Source: Deinococcus cellulosilyticus NBRC 106333 = KACC 11606 | Lineage (GTDB): Bacteria > Deinococcota > Deinococci > Deinococcales > Deinococcaceae | DNA length: 64,000 nucleotides | Assembly: GCF_007990775.1 (NCBI RefSeq) | Contig: NZ_BJXB01000015.1 | Coordinates: 62,001-126,000 of the forward strand | Direction: 5' to 3' | Shown: positions 49,885-58,233 of the stretch, one piece after another | Numbering within the stretch: position 1 is the stretch's first letter | Layout: every line of letters begins with the position of its first letter | Program-made: the position numbers and the translations under genes | Notes under the pieces: model-generated | Databases searched by the model: none | What the model saw: the letters and a program-made list of their open reading frames with translations, nothing else | What the model was told of the DNA's origin: nothing

Positions 49885-50832
49885 TTACCTGATCCCCTTC
49901 GTCAGGTACGCATTGCTGTAGAAATCACTGGCCTTTGCAGTGGCAGGCACTTTGCCCAGGTTTTTCAGGACATTCACGGCTTTTGCCCAGGAACTGGGGT
50001 CGCTGTAGCCCAGCGCGGTTTTGTTGGTGTAACTGCTGCGCATCAGGTTGATGGAGGCGTTCAGGACGCTGATGTCTCCTCCTGCGCTGCCGAAGTACTT
50101 CTTGCCGACCTCAAAAGCTTTCTGGGGGTTGCTCACGGTGTAGGCCAGACCCTTCTGGGTGGCCCTGAGGATTTTCTGCAGGGTCACGCGGTCTTTCAGC
50201 AGACGGTCAGACACGATCACGCCGTTTCCCACCATCGGGTAAGCACTGGTGAGGTCCAGGGTGTTCACCTTGGTGTTCTGCTGCCTCAGGATCAGGGGCT
50301 CATTGTTGATGAAGCCGAGTGCAGCGTCCACCCGCCCGGCTTTCACGGCCTCAAGCTGGGTGAAGCCGATGGGGGCAATCTGCAGGTCGGTTTCCTTGAT
50401 CTTGTTCTTGGCCAGCAGGGCCTGCAGGGCAATGTAGGATGCTCCGAAAGCTCCAGGAATGCCCAGCGTTTTGCCTTTCAGGTCACTGGCCTTCACGATG
50501 TCCTTGCTCGAAAGGCTGAAGATGGTGACGGGAAGCTTCTGGTACATGGCCAGCACGTATTTCACCTTCGCACCCTGGGCCTGTGCGAAGATGGCGTCTT
50601 CAGCATCGCCCACCACGGCGTCAATTTTTCCCTGCAGCAGGAGGGGCATCAGTTCAGAGACAAAACCGTGTTTGAATTCCACTTCAAAGCCCTCTGACTT
50701 GTAGTGACCCATGGCATCAGCAGCATAAAAAGGGGTGAATTGCACGTTGGGGATGTAACCCAGACCGATGGTCAGGGGTTTGGCAGCTGCCACACCGGTC
50801 AGCAGCAATGTTAAGAGCGCGGCATGTTTCAT
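49885..50832 (-). CDS. ABC substrate-binding protein of the NMT1/ThiY type
   Basis: 315 residues with a signal peptide (cleavage near AAA-K at 17). The NMT1/THI5 fold is indicated by LGYIPNVQFTPFYAADAMG and the segment KIDAVVGDAEDAIFAQAQG. ThiY-type proteins bind hydroxymethylpyrimidine or formylaminopyrimidine for thiamine synthesis; sulfonate or nitrate binding proteins are related, so the ligand is not certain. TACAAT lies 7 nt before the ATG, giving the gene its own leaderless promoter 80 bp after the fused transporter gene. Confidence 0.82.
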   Translation of the reverse strand: MKHAALLTLLLTGVAAAKPLTIGLGYIPNVQFTPFYAADAMGHYKSEGFEVEFKHGFVSELMPLLLQGKIDAVVGDAEDAIFAQAQGAKVKYVLAMYQKLPVTIFSLSSKDIVKASDLKGKTLGIPGAFGASYIALQALLAKNKIKETDLQIAPIGFTQLEAVKAGRVDAALGFINNEPLILRQQNTKVNTLDLTSAYPMVGNGVIVSDRLLKDRVTLQKILRATQKGLAYTVSNPQKAFEVGKKYFGSAGGDISVLNASINLMRSSYTNKTALGYSDPSSWAKAVNVLKNLGKVPATAKASDFYSNAYLTKGIR

Positions 50833-50911
50833 GGGTTACATTGTACGATTCCCTCAGATTCCCAAATGGAAGTTGCCTGAGTTGACACTGCAGCCCATTC
50901 ACGTTTTGTTG

Positions 50912-52375
50912 TCATTTGCTGCGCCTGCGGTATTTCAAAACGGCCCTCTCCAGCAGGGTCACCACCAGATAAAGTCCGGCTCCCAGGGTGGTGAGGAGCA
51001 GAATCGCTGCGAACATGCGTGGGGTGTTGTAATAGGCCCTCGCCTGGTTGATGGCCGCACCCAGGCCAGGAGCGTTGCTGACAAACTCCCACACCACTGC
51101 ACCAATCAGGGCAAGGCTTGCTGTCAGTTTCAGGCCCCCAAGCAGCACAGGAAGGGCACCCGGAGCTTCCAGCAACCACAACCTCTGCCAGAACGAGGCT
51201 TTCAGGGTGTCAAAGTACTCGTGGTAGTTGTTTTCGACTTCACGCACCCCGGTCATGGTGGCAATCATCACCGGATAAAATGCCGTGAGCGTCGCTGCAA
51301 CCACAGCAGGGGCCGTCCCGAAACCAAGCCAGATGATGAGCAAGGGGGCAATGGCAATGATCGGGGTGCTCTGGCTTGCCACCAGAAAAGGGGAGAAGAT
51401 GCGTTCCAGCATCGGGAAACGGCCCAGCGGATATCCCAGGATGATGCCCATCACCATGCCGCAGGCAATGCCCATCAGGGTGGTGCGCAAAGTCAGGAGC
51501 ATCTGGCTGTACAGTTCTCCCCAGGCCGTCTGCAATTCGACCAGCACTTTCAGTGGACTGGGCAGTGAAAAAGCATTCTGGGTGAAGCTCAGGAGGTGCC
51601 AGATCAGCAGAAAAACCAGCAGGGCCAGGAGGGCCAGCCATCCCTCAACACGCATTTTTCTGGAGGGAGGGGTGTTGCTGAGCAGGGTGGAGTTCCCCTC
51701 TCCCAGAAGCTCCCTGAGTTGCGCTTCAATTCCGTCTGTGTAGGCACTGACCCGGCCTTCCAGTCTTGTGTCGATGATGTCGGCAATCCCCCCATTTTTC
51801 ACCACCACCACCCGGTCGGCCAGATACACCGCCTCACGGATCGAGTGGGTCACGAACAGGATGGTGCGGCGGTCCTTGCGGTGAAGCCGCCTCAATTCCG
51901 CATTGAACCTCTCGCGCACCAGGGCATCCAGCGCAGCAAAAGGCTCATCCATCAGGATGATCTCACTGTCCTGCGCCAGGGCACGGGCCACTGCCACCCG
52001 GGCCTGCATTCCTCCAGAAAGTTCTGCAGGGTACAGGTCGTGGTACTGGTCCATCCCCACCTGCTTGAGGGCCTCCCGGGGCTCCATCCCTTTGCGCTGC
52101 ACCTCACGGGGCAGGTTGACGTTTTTCAGCACGGTTCGCCACGGCAGCAGGCGATAATTCTGGAACACAAAAGCGGGCTGGGAGCAGACCTTCACAGTCC
52201 CCTGTTTGGGCTTCAGCAGTCCAGCAATCACCCTGAGGAGGGTGCTTTTCCCCCCACCACTTGCCCCGATGATGGCAATGAATTCACCAGATTCTACCGT
52301 CAGATCGACGTTTCTCAGCACATCCCGGCCATTGAGTTCGATGGCAATGTCTTTCAGCTCAATGGCCTTGTTCAT
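50912..52375 (-). CDS. Fused ABC ATPase-permease (ThiZ-ThiX-like)
   Basis: 487 residues. Residues 1-235 form a complete ATPase: Walker A GASGGGKST (about 37-45), Q loop (FVFQNYRLL), signature LSGGMQ, Walker B IILMDEP, H loop FVTHS. Residues 245-487 form a permease with six helices and the docking loop around EYFDTLKASFWQRLWLLEAP. These are usually two genes; here they are one continuous chain, with a hydrophilic linker before the first helix. It pairs with the binding protein at 49885. TACACT lies 7 nt before the ATG; no TPP riboswitch is seen upstream. Confidence 0.9.
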   Translation of the reverse strand: MNKAIELKDIAIELNGRDVLRNVDLTVESGEFIAIIGASGGGKSTLLRVIAGLLKPKQGTVKVCSQPAFVFQNYRLLPWRTVLKNVNLPREVQRKGMEPREALKQVGMDQYHDLYPAELSGGMQARVAVARALAQDSEIILMDEPFAALDALVRERFNAELRRLHRKDRRTILFVTHSIREAVYLADRVVVVKNGGIADIIDTRLEGRVSAYTDGIEAQLRELLGEGNSTLLSNTPPSRKMRVEGWLALLALLVFLLIWHLLSFTQNAFSLPSPLKVLVELQTAWGELYSQMLLTLRTTLMGIACGMVMGIILGYPLGRFPMLERIFSPFLVASQSTPIIAIAPLLIIWLGFGTAPAVVAATLTAFYPVMIATMTGVREVENNYHEYFDTLKASFWQRLWLLEAPGALPVLLGGLKLTASLALIGAVVWEFVSNAPGLGAAINQARAYYNTPRMFAAILLLTTLGAGLYLVVTLLERAVLKYRRRSK

Positions 52376-52428
52376 GGTTAGCAGTGTATGAGAGTGAGAA
52401 GGTGGGGTCTAGGGGCAAATCACATTTG

Positions 52429-52561
52429 GCAGAAGGAAGCCGAGGGCCGAGGGCTTAAATGCTTCGCCTGCAGGTCAAAAGCCAATGGCTTGCTTGTTTT
52501 TGTGATGCAAGCACATGCTCAAGCCTGTTTTGCTCTCGGCCCTGTGCCCTGTGCCCTCGGC
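52429..52561. repeat. Heptamer repeat element overlapping a transporter gene
   Basis: GCAGAAG at 52429-52435 is followed by GCCGAGG, GCCGAGG (52439-52452). The inverted array at 52532-52561 reads GCCGAGG, GCACAGG, GCACAGG, GCCGAGA on the minus strand and is coding: it supplies the last codons of the DMT transporter gene. The gap between arrays is 80 bp. Confidence 0.85.
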
Positions 52562-53415
52562 TTCCCCAGCGTGTTCACAATGATCACCCCAACCAGTGCA
52601 ATCCCACCCCCGATGATGGAGATGTGACTGGGCACCTCATGCACCCAGAAATACGAGATCAGGATGGCGAGGACCGGAGACACGTACAGAAAGCTGGTGG
52701 TGATGTTGGCAGGCACGCGGCTCAAGGCAAAGGTCCAGGTCAGGTAGGCGAGGGCTGCAGGGAAAATCCCGATGTAGATCACAGCCCAGTTGGCACTGGC
52801 AGGAGCAGCCCGGATTTCTTCTGGCAGGCCGGGCAAGGAGACCAGCATCGGAACCGTCCCGAACACCAGAGACCACACCGTGAACTGCCTGGAAGGGTAT
52901 TTTTTCAGCAGCGGTTTTTGCAGCACGAAGTACAGCGAGGTCACAAAAGCTGACAGCAGGATCAACAAGGCCCCCTGGGTGAAGCTCAGGTCTGCTTCTT
53001 TTCCCAGCACAATCAGGGTGACCCCTGAAATGCTCACTGCAATCCCAAGCCATCCCAGCCAGTTCAGACGTTCCCCCAGCCAGAAGGTGGCCATCAGGGC
53101 CGTGAACACGGGACCGGCAGCAATGATCAGGCTTGCCACACCTGCCGGAACCGTGAGCTCTCCAAAATTCAGGGCGTAATGGTAGATGGTGATCCCCAGA
53201 ATCGACACCCCGAAAATCCTGGGCACGTCTTTCCACTCCGGGAAAGGAATCCGCGCCACTGCTGCGTAAACCAGCAGCACTGCACTCGCCACCAGAAAAC
53301 GGTAGACGGTGAGGTGCTCGGGGGTGAAGTGATCCAGCCCTGCCTTGATTCCAGCAAAAGAAGAAGCCCAGAAGAGAATGGTCACCAGAATGGCAGTCAG
53401 GCTGAGGGGGTCCAT
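52519..53415 (-). CDS. EamA/DMT-family transporter with a repeat-derived C-terminus
   Basis: 298 residues, ten transmembrane segments in two EamA repeats, ending in a soluble tail KPRAQGTGPRAKQA that is encoded by a heptamer repeat array. Natural family members end near the last helix, so the tail looks added. TATGAT lies 6 nt before the ATG at 53415, favouring this start over one 18 codons upstream. Substrate unknown; amino-acid or metabolite export is typical, and threonine dehydratase is the divergent neighbour. Confidence 0.85.
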   Translation of the reverse strand: MDPLSLTAILVTILFWASSFAGIKAGLDHFTPEHLTVYRFLVASAVLLVYAAVARIPFPEWKDVPRIFGVSILGITIYHYALNFGELTVPAGVASLIIAAGPVFTALMATFWLGERLNWLGWLGIAVSISGVTLIVLGKEADLSFTQGALLILLSAFVTSLYFVLQKPLLKKYPSRQFTVWSLVFGTVPMLVSLPGLPEEIRAAPASANWAVIYIGIFPAALAYLTWTFALSRVPANITTSFLYVSPVLAILISYFWVHEVPSHISIIGGGIALVGVIIVNTLGKPRAQGTGPRAKQA

Positions 53416-53543
53416 AGGGGCATCATAACCCGCACCCTTGCACGGTCTCTCAGCGAAATAGCCCAGCATTGTTACCGTGCATTGTTACTGTCTGGGGAGG
53501 GGAGGGGAATAACGTTACTGTTTGCTGGCCGGGAAGTGAGAGT

Positions 53544-53727
53544 GCCGAGTGCAAAGAGCCTAGAGCAATTGCAAATGTTCCGCTGATGGCTTGTAAGGGC
53601 ATAGGTTCTGCACAGTTTATTCTTGATCAAGATCTCTGGCATGTGCTTTTTAAATGCCTTGCATTCCCCTTCATCAGCTGGAATGACCAATTCCTGCATT
53701 GCTGCCCTCGGCTCTCGGCTTCCTGCC
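53544..53727. repeat. Heptamer repeat element upstream of ilvA
   Basis: A degenerate array GCCGAGT, GCAAAGA, GCCTAGA at 53544-53564 faces an inverted GCCCTCGGCTCTCGGC at about 53703-53719. It occupies most of the 364-bp gap between the DMT gene and ilvA. I see no leader peptide or attenuator. Confidence 0.75.
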
Positions 53728-53780
53728 TTTTCCGTACAAATGACGTGAAATCCACCTTCCCAGGTCTTAGCATGAAGTTT

Positions 53781-55292
53781 ATGAACCTGGAGTACGTACA
53801 GAGAATCCTCGGAAGCCGCGTCTATGACGTGGCCAGAGAGACCGCGCTTGACTTCGCCCGTGGCCTGTCAGACCGGCTCGGGAACACCATCTACTTCAAG
53901 CGTGAAGACACCCAGCCTGTGCATTCCTTCAAGCTCAGGGGCGCTTACAACAAGATGGCCACGCTCAGTGAAGAGGAACGGGCCAGAGGGGTGATTTGCG
54001 CCTCTGCGGGAAATCATGCGCAGGGGGTGGCGTTCAGTGCCCAGAAGATGGGTGTCCGGGCGGTCATCGTGATGCCTGCCACCACCCCGGACATCAAGGT
54101 GCAGGCTGTGCGAGGGTATGGCGCAGAAGTGGTGCTGCATGGAGACAGTTACAGCGATGCTGAAGCCCATGCCTACCAGCTTCAGGCCGAGCATGGCCTG
54201 ACTTTTGTTCACCCTTACGATGACCCTTATGTCATTGCCGGACAGGGGACCATCGGTCTGGAAATCCTGCAGCAGTGCCGTGCCCAGAAATACACGGTCT
54301 TTGTGCCCATCGGTGGGGGCGGTCTGGCTGCCGGGATTGCGGTGCTGCTCAAAAGTGTCAACCCGGACATCAAAATTGTTGCCGTGGAACCGGAAGATTC
54401 CGATGCCATGACCCGCAGTGTGGAAGCTGGAGAGCGGGTCACCCTCTCCCAGGTCGGAATTTTTGTGGATGGGGTCGCAGTGAAGCGCGTCGGGGAACAC
54501 ACCTTCAATCTGGTGCGCCAGTATGTGGACGAGTACGTGCGGGTCTCCACCGACGAGGTGTGCGCGGCCATCAAGGACATCTTTGATGACACCCGCGCCG
54601 TGCAGGAACCTGCAGGTGCTCTTGCCACGGCAGGCCTGACCCGTTACGTGCGGGAAAAAGGCATTCAGGGGGAGACCCTGGTGGCCCTCACCTGTGGTGC
54701 GAACATCAACTTCAACCGCCTGCGCCATGTGGCAGAACGGGCCAATGTCGGTGAGCAGAAAGAAGCCATCATCGCCGTCACCATTCCCGAGCGTCCCGGG
54801 GCTTTCAAAGGGTTCATTCGTGCACTTGGGAAACGCAACATCACCGAGTTCAATTACCGCTATGCGCCCACTGCAGAAGCCCACATTTTTGTGGGGGTGC
54901 AGATGGAGCAGCCCAGAGACAAGCAGCAGATCATCGAGGACCTGCGTGCCCTCGATTATGCGGTCACGGATCTCAGTCAGGATGAACTGGCCGCTGTCCA
55001 TGTGCGACACATGGTGGGAGGGCGGGCTCCAGAGGCAGAAAACGAGCGCATCTACAGCTTCGTTTTTCCTGAGCGGCCTGGTGCCCTGTCGGATTTTCTG
55101 GAGGCCATGCAGGCCACCTGGAACATCAGCCTGTTCCACTACCGCAACCACGGCAGTTCCCACGGACGGGTCCTGTGTGGCATTCAGGTGCCCGATGGAG
55201 ACCTGGACGCCTTCCAGACCTTCCTGGATCGCCTGGGTTACGAGTACCAGTGCCAGGAGAACAACCCGGCCTACAAACTGTTTCTCAGGTAA
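53781..55292 (+). CDS. ilvA: Threonine dehydratase, biosynthetic type
   Basis: 503 residues. PLP-dependent catalytic domain with Lys51 (HSFKLRGAYN), SAGNHAQG (75-82), the phosphate-binding GGGGL (178-182), and two C-terminal ACT-like regulatory domains (about 325-415 and 425-500; PERPGAFKGF and PERPGALSDF). It deaminates threonine to 2-oxobutanoate for isoleucine synthesis and is probably inhibited by isoleucine. The ATG at 53781 is chosen because TAGCAT ends 7 nt before it; the ATG at 53772 overlaps that box but cannot be excluded. Confidence 0.93.
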   Translation: MNLEYVQRILGSRVYDVARETALDFARGLSDRLGNTIYFKREDTQPVHSFKLRGAYNKMATLSEEERARGVICASAGNHAQGVAFSAQKMGVRAVIVMPATTPDIKVQAVRGYGAEVVLHGDSYSDAEAHAYQLQAEHGLTFVHPYDDPYVIAGQGTIGLEILQQCRAQKYTVFVPIGGGGLAAGIAVLLKSVNPDIKIVAVEPEDSDAMTRSVEAGERVTLSQVGIFVDGVAVKRVGEHTFNLVRQYVDEYVRVSTDEVCAAIKDIFDDTRAVQEPAGALATAGLTRYVREKGIQGETLVALTCGANINFNRLRHVAERANVGEQKEAIIAVTIPERPGAFKGFIRALGKRNITEFNYRYAPTAEAHIFVGVQMEQPRDKQQIIEDLRALDYAVTDLSQDELAAVHVRHMVGGRAPEAENERIYSFVFPERPGALSDFLEAMQATWNISLFHYRNHGSSHGRVLCGIQVPDGDLDAFQTFLDRLGYEYQCQENNPAYKLFLR

Positions 55293-55302
55293 AGCTGTTC
55301 CC

Positions 55303-55334
55303 CAGAGGCCCTGGACTTTTCGGGGTCTTTTTTC
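55303..55334 (+). terminator. Terminator of ilvA
   Basis: AGGCCC / GGGTCT (one G-T pair) followed by TTTTTT, 15-40 bp after the stop, abutting the convergent HAD gene. Confidence 0.6.
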
Positions 55335-56031
55335 ATGCCTTCAAGATGATTCGCAAGGCCAGTTCCACAGGCTCATAGCTGCTGAGCTGCGGGATGTCCG
55401 CATCTGGAGCCTCCAGTTGGAAGCGGTTGATCCAGACCGGCCTCAAACCTGCATTTCTGGCCCCCTCCACATCTTTGTCCCACAGGTCTCCCACCATCAC
55501 AGCTTCAGAGGGCGTACACCCCACAGTGTGGACGGCGAGCTTAAAGAGGGCAGGGTCTGGCTTTCGCAAACCCACCTCTCCAGAAACAAACCAGTGCCGG
55601 GGCAGGTTCTGCAACAGTTCCACATCCCGATCAAATTTGTGGGGTTGGTTGGTGATGATGCCCACTTCCGTCACCTGCCCTAAAGCCTGCAACACCTCCA
55701 GGGCTCCCGGGATCAGGGTGCGCTCTGCATCAAACCTGCTGCGGTACAGTCCGAATGCAGCGTGTCCTCTTTCCAGGGTGCAACTGTCCCCACAGGCTTC
55801 AAACATGCGCCTGAAACGCTCTGCTCTGGCGTGGTGGATGTCGTATTTTTTTGCCAGCACATCCACCATCAGGGTGTCATACAGGTCACTGTTCATGCGT
55901 TCCAGCACCTCCAGCGAGGTGCGGTTTTCCGCAAGCTGCTCCCCAAAAACATGTTGCAATGCCTTCTGGGAGGTCCCGGTGTGGTCCAGCAGGGTGTCAT
56001 CCAGATCAAAAAAAACCACTTTTGGAATCAT
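55333..56031 (-). CDS. HAD-superfamily hydrolase (YjjG/nucleotidase-like)
   Basis: 232 residues. Motif I FDLDDTLLD (Asp9, Asp11), motif II TNQP, motif III in EVGLRKPDPALF, motif IV VGDLWDKDVEGA. The helical cap (about 20-90) places it with YjjG-like 5'-nucleotidases and dehalogenase-like enzymes; substrate open. The ATG at 56031 begins motif I normally. It lies between the convergent ilvA and the divergent acetyltransferase. Confidence 0.85.
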   Translation of the reverse strand: MIPKVVFFDLDDTLLDHTGTSQKALQHVFGEQLAENRTSLEVLERMNSDLYDTLMVDVLAKKYDIHHARAERFRRMFEACGDSCTLERGHAAFGLYRSRFDAERTLIPGALEVLQALGQVTEVGIITNQPHKFDRDVELLQNLPRHWFVSGEVGLRKPDPALFKLAVHTVGCTPSEAVMVGDLWDKDVEGARNAGLRPVWINRFQLEAPDADIPQLSSYEPVELALRIILKA

Positions 56032-56070
56032 GCCTTCATTCTGGAAGAAGATCTGACACACGGTGCTCCA

Positions 56071-56100
56071 TTGATCTGCACAAAATCAGGAGGCTATGCT
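56071..56100 (+). promoter_or_regulatory. Promoter of the GNAT gene
   Basis: TTGATC (56071-56076) and TATGCT (56095-56100), 18 bp apart. The -10 box ends 6 nt before the ATG, so the mRNA is leaderless. Confidence 0.65.
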
Positions 56101-56106
56101 GCTCTC

Positions 56107-56730
56107 ATGCCCGATCTTGCCTCCCTTGACCTGCCCACAGAAATCCACACCCCGCGTCTGCTGTTGCGCATTCCCAGCATGCAGGATGTGGAGCCCTTCC
56201 AGAACCTGATGGCCCTTTCCCACGAGCACCTGCAACGCTGGATGGCCTGGGCCTGCACCCTCCCAGAAATCCAGGTCACCCGTGAGCGCATGGAACAGAG
56301 CATCCAGTTTTTTCATGACCGCAAGGAACACCTGCGTTTCATGATTGTGCGCCGCAGTGACGCTGCCCTGATGGGCACATCCATCTTCAATTTTCTGGAC
56401 TGGGACACCCCCAAGGCAGAAATCGGTTACTGGCTGGGCAAAGACTTCACCGGACAGGGTTACATGCGTGAGGCCGTGCAGGCCATGCTGGAGTATGGTT
56501 TCAACGAGATGAAACTCCACCGCATCGAAATCTGCACCGACGAGGAAAATCTGGCTTCCAGACGCATCCCTGAGAAACTTGGCTTCACCCTGGAAGCCGT
56601 CTTGCGAGAAGAACGCAGACACCACCTGCACCCCGAGAAATACATCAATTTCTGCATTTACGGGCTTCTGGAGAGAGAATATCGGGGTCAGATCCCAAAT
56701 TGGTCCCACACACCAGATTTGATGTTGTAA
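56107..56730 (+). CDS. GNAT acetyltransferase, RimJ/RimL type
   Basis: 207 residues. RimL-like pattern: TPRLLLRIPSMQDVEPF at the start, IGYWLGKDFTGQGYMREAV (acetyl-CoA site Q/GXGYM) and NLASRRIPEKLGF. Acetylates a protein N-terminus, tRNA-linked or small amine substrate; not determinable. It overlaps the 3' end of the convergent phosphatase gene by 43 bp. Confidence 0.9.
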   Translation: MPDLASLDLPTEIHTPRLLLRIPSMQDVEPFQNLMALSHEHLQRWMAWACTLPEIQVTRERMEQSIQFFHDRKEHLRFMIVRRSDAALMGTSIFNFLDWDTPKAEIGYWLGKDFTGQGYMREAVQAMLEYGFNEMKLHRIEICTDEENLASRRIPEKLGFTLEAVLREERRHHLHPEKYINFCIYGLLEREYRGQIPNWSHTPDLML

Positions 56731-57401
56731 ATTCTGGAGGCGGGCACGCTGACGGTGGTGCGCTCGGGGTAGAGCAGGGCAGTGAGTTTGCCTCCGAAGA
56801 CGCATCCGGTGTCGATGTTCGCGGTGTTGTTCACCCAGCGCACCTTGCGGACCGGGGTGTGGCCGTAGACCACCAGGGACAGGCCATGGTAATCCTTGGT
56901 CCAGTCCACCCGGGTGAGTTTGCCGTTGTGCATCACCCGTTCTCCGTGAATGGCAAGGTCTCGGGCAATGGGGGTGTTCACCCCGTGAAATTCTGCGGGG
57001 AGTCCTGCGTGGGCCACCACCAGACGGCCATGGTCGAGCATGAGCTGGGATGGAAGGCCATTCAGAAAGCTGAGCAGGTCGGCCTGGAAGGCTTTGGAGG
57101 TGGCTTCGATCTGCTGGATGGACTGCCGGGTGTTCGGGGAATCCACCTTCTTCTGCCCGGAAAGGTGGTTGAGGATGCGCAAATCATGGTTTCCCATCAC
57201 GCACTGGGCGACCCCTTCCCTCACGAGGCGCATGACCAGCTGGTAGGACTCCACCACCTGCGGTCCCCGGTCGGCGATGTCTCCCACAAAGATGATTTGC
57301 CGGTCGTCAGGGTGCCGGAAGCGGGCAGAGTACCCGAGTTGTTTGAGCAGGCGTTGCAGTTCTGCGTAACACCCGTGAATGTCACCGATGATGTCGTACA
57401 T
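56688..57401 (-). CDS. Diadenosine tetraphosphatase-like (PrpE/ApaH group) phosphatase
   Basis: 237-residue PPP-type metallophosphatase. Motifs in order: GDIHG (6-10), VGDIADRGP (about 39-47), GNHD (about 70-73), and late GHTP (about 183-186), with His and Asp ligands all present. PrpE-type enzymes split Ap4A symmetrically; protein phosphatase activity is an alternative. It is the second alarmone-type hydrolase in the window, after YqeK. truA follows upstream on the same strand 40 bp away. Confidence 0.85.
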   Translation of the reverse strand: MYDIIGDIHGCYAELQRLLKQLGYSARFRHPDDRQIIFVGDIADRGPQVVESYQLVMRLVREGVAQCVMGNHDLRILNHLSGQKKVDSPNTRQSIQQIEATSKAFQADLLSFLNGLPSQLMLDHGRLVVAHAGLPAEFHGVNTPIARDLAIHGERVMHNGKLTRVDWTKDYHGLSLVVYGHTPVRKVRWVNNTANIDTGCVFGGKLTALLYPERTTVSVPASRIYNIKSGVWDQFGI

Positions 57402-57441
57402 GGTCGTGGTCAGGGTCTCGATTCAGGTTCTGGTCTGGGAT

Positions 57442-58200
57442 TCAGTAACCTGCACCCAGAAAGTGCAGGCCGTGGGGTTTGACATTGGGGCCTGCCTCGG
57501 CACGGTTTTTGCCTTGCAGCAGGACTTCGAATTCACTGAGGGTCTGTCTGCCACTGCCAATCAGCAGCAGGGTCCCGATGATGGCGCGGATCTGGTGGCG
57601 CAGAAAGCTCTCGCCACGGATGTGCACGGACAGATGGACACCGGAGTGCTCCAGATGACAGCCGTAGATGATGCGTCGGGTCTGGCGCTCTTCCTGGGTG
57701 GCAAAAGCCCTGAAATCGTGTTCTCCGATCAGCAGTGCAGCAGCCTCTTCCATCTGCTTTAAGTTTAAAACATAAGGCACCCTCAGCGCACGGGTCTCAT
57801 AGAGGGGACGCCTTTCTTCACAGAGCAACAGGTCATAGCGGTAGGCACGCCATTTGCAGCTGAAACGGGCGTGAAAACCCGTTCTGGCCTCTTCTGCTTT
57901 CAAAACGCTCAGGTCCTCGGGAAGGTGAGCGTTCAGAGCACGCTTCAGTTTTGAGATGGGCACCCTGAGGTTTTTCACATCCACATGCACAGGCATGTTT
58001 TCGGCATGCACCCCGGTGTCGGTGCGGCCACAGGCCACAGGGACATGGGCTTCGGCAAAGCGCGAAAGGGCTGTGTGAAGCTCGGCCTGCACGGTGCGTT
58101 CGCCTTTTGCCTGCATCTGCCAGCCCTGAAAATGGGTCCCAAGGTACTGGATTTCCAGGTACAGCCGCTGGTGGTCAGGTGGAGGGGCGTAGTCTGCCAT
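57442..58200 (-). CDS. truA: tRNA pseudouridine(38-40) synthase
   Basis: 252 residues. The catalytic motif GRTDTGVHA spans 58-66 with Asp61 as nucleophile, and FHARFSCKWRAYRY and HQIRAIIGTLLLIG are family signatures. It modifies positions 38-40 in the anticodon arm. Length is normal. A TAGGCT 8 nt upstream of the ATG may be the -10. It follows the c-di-GMP protein gene by 34 bp on the same strand. Confidence 0.95.
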   Translation of the reverse strand: MADYAPPPDHQRLYLEIQYLGTHFQGWQMQAKGERTVQAELHTALSRFAEAHVPVACGRTDTGVHAENMPVHVDVKNLRVPISKLKRALNAHLPEDLSVLKAEEARTGFHARFSCKWRAYRYDLLLCEERRPLYETRALRVPYVLNLKQMEEAAALLIGEHDFRAFATQEERQTRRIIYGCHLEHSGVHLSVHIRGESFLRHQIRAIIGTLLLIGSGRQTLSEFEVLLQGKNRAEAGPNVKPHGLHFLGAGY

Positions 58201-58233
58201 TCGCTGTCAGCCTACGGGGTTTGGGTCTGGCTT

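Noticed and set aside
52376..52520. TPP riboswitch upstream of the Thi-type transporter
   Set aside because: The conserved CTGAGA and ACCTGA-type segments are missing, and TACACT lies 7 nt before the ATG, leaving no room for a leader.
1425..53727. Insertion sequence or MITE with terminal repeats
   Set aside because: No transposase, no constant interior and no target duplications were seen, so I report a repeat family rather than a transposon.
53469..53771. N-terminal extension of threonine dehydratase
   Set aside because: It would translate a repeat element; the enzyme domain starts normally at 53772 or 53781.
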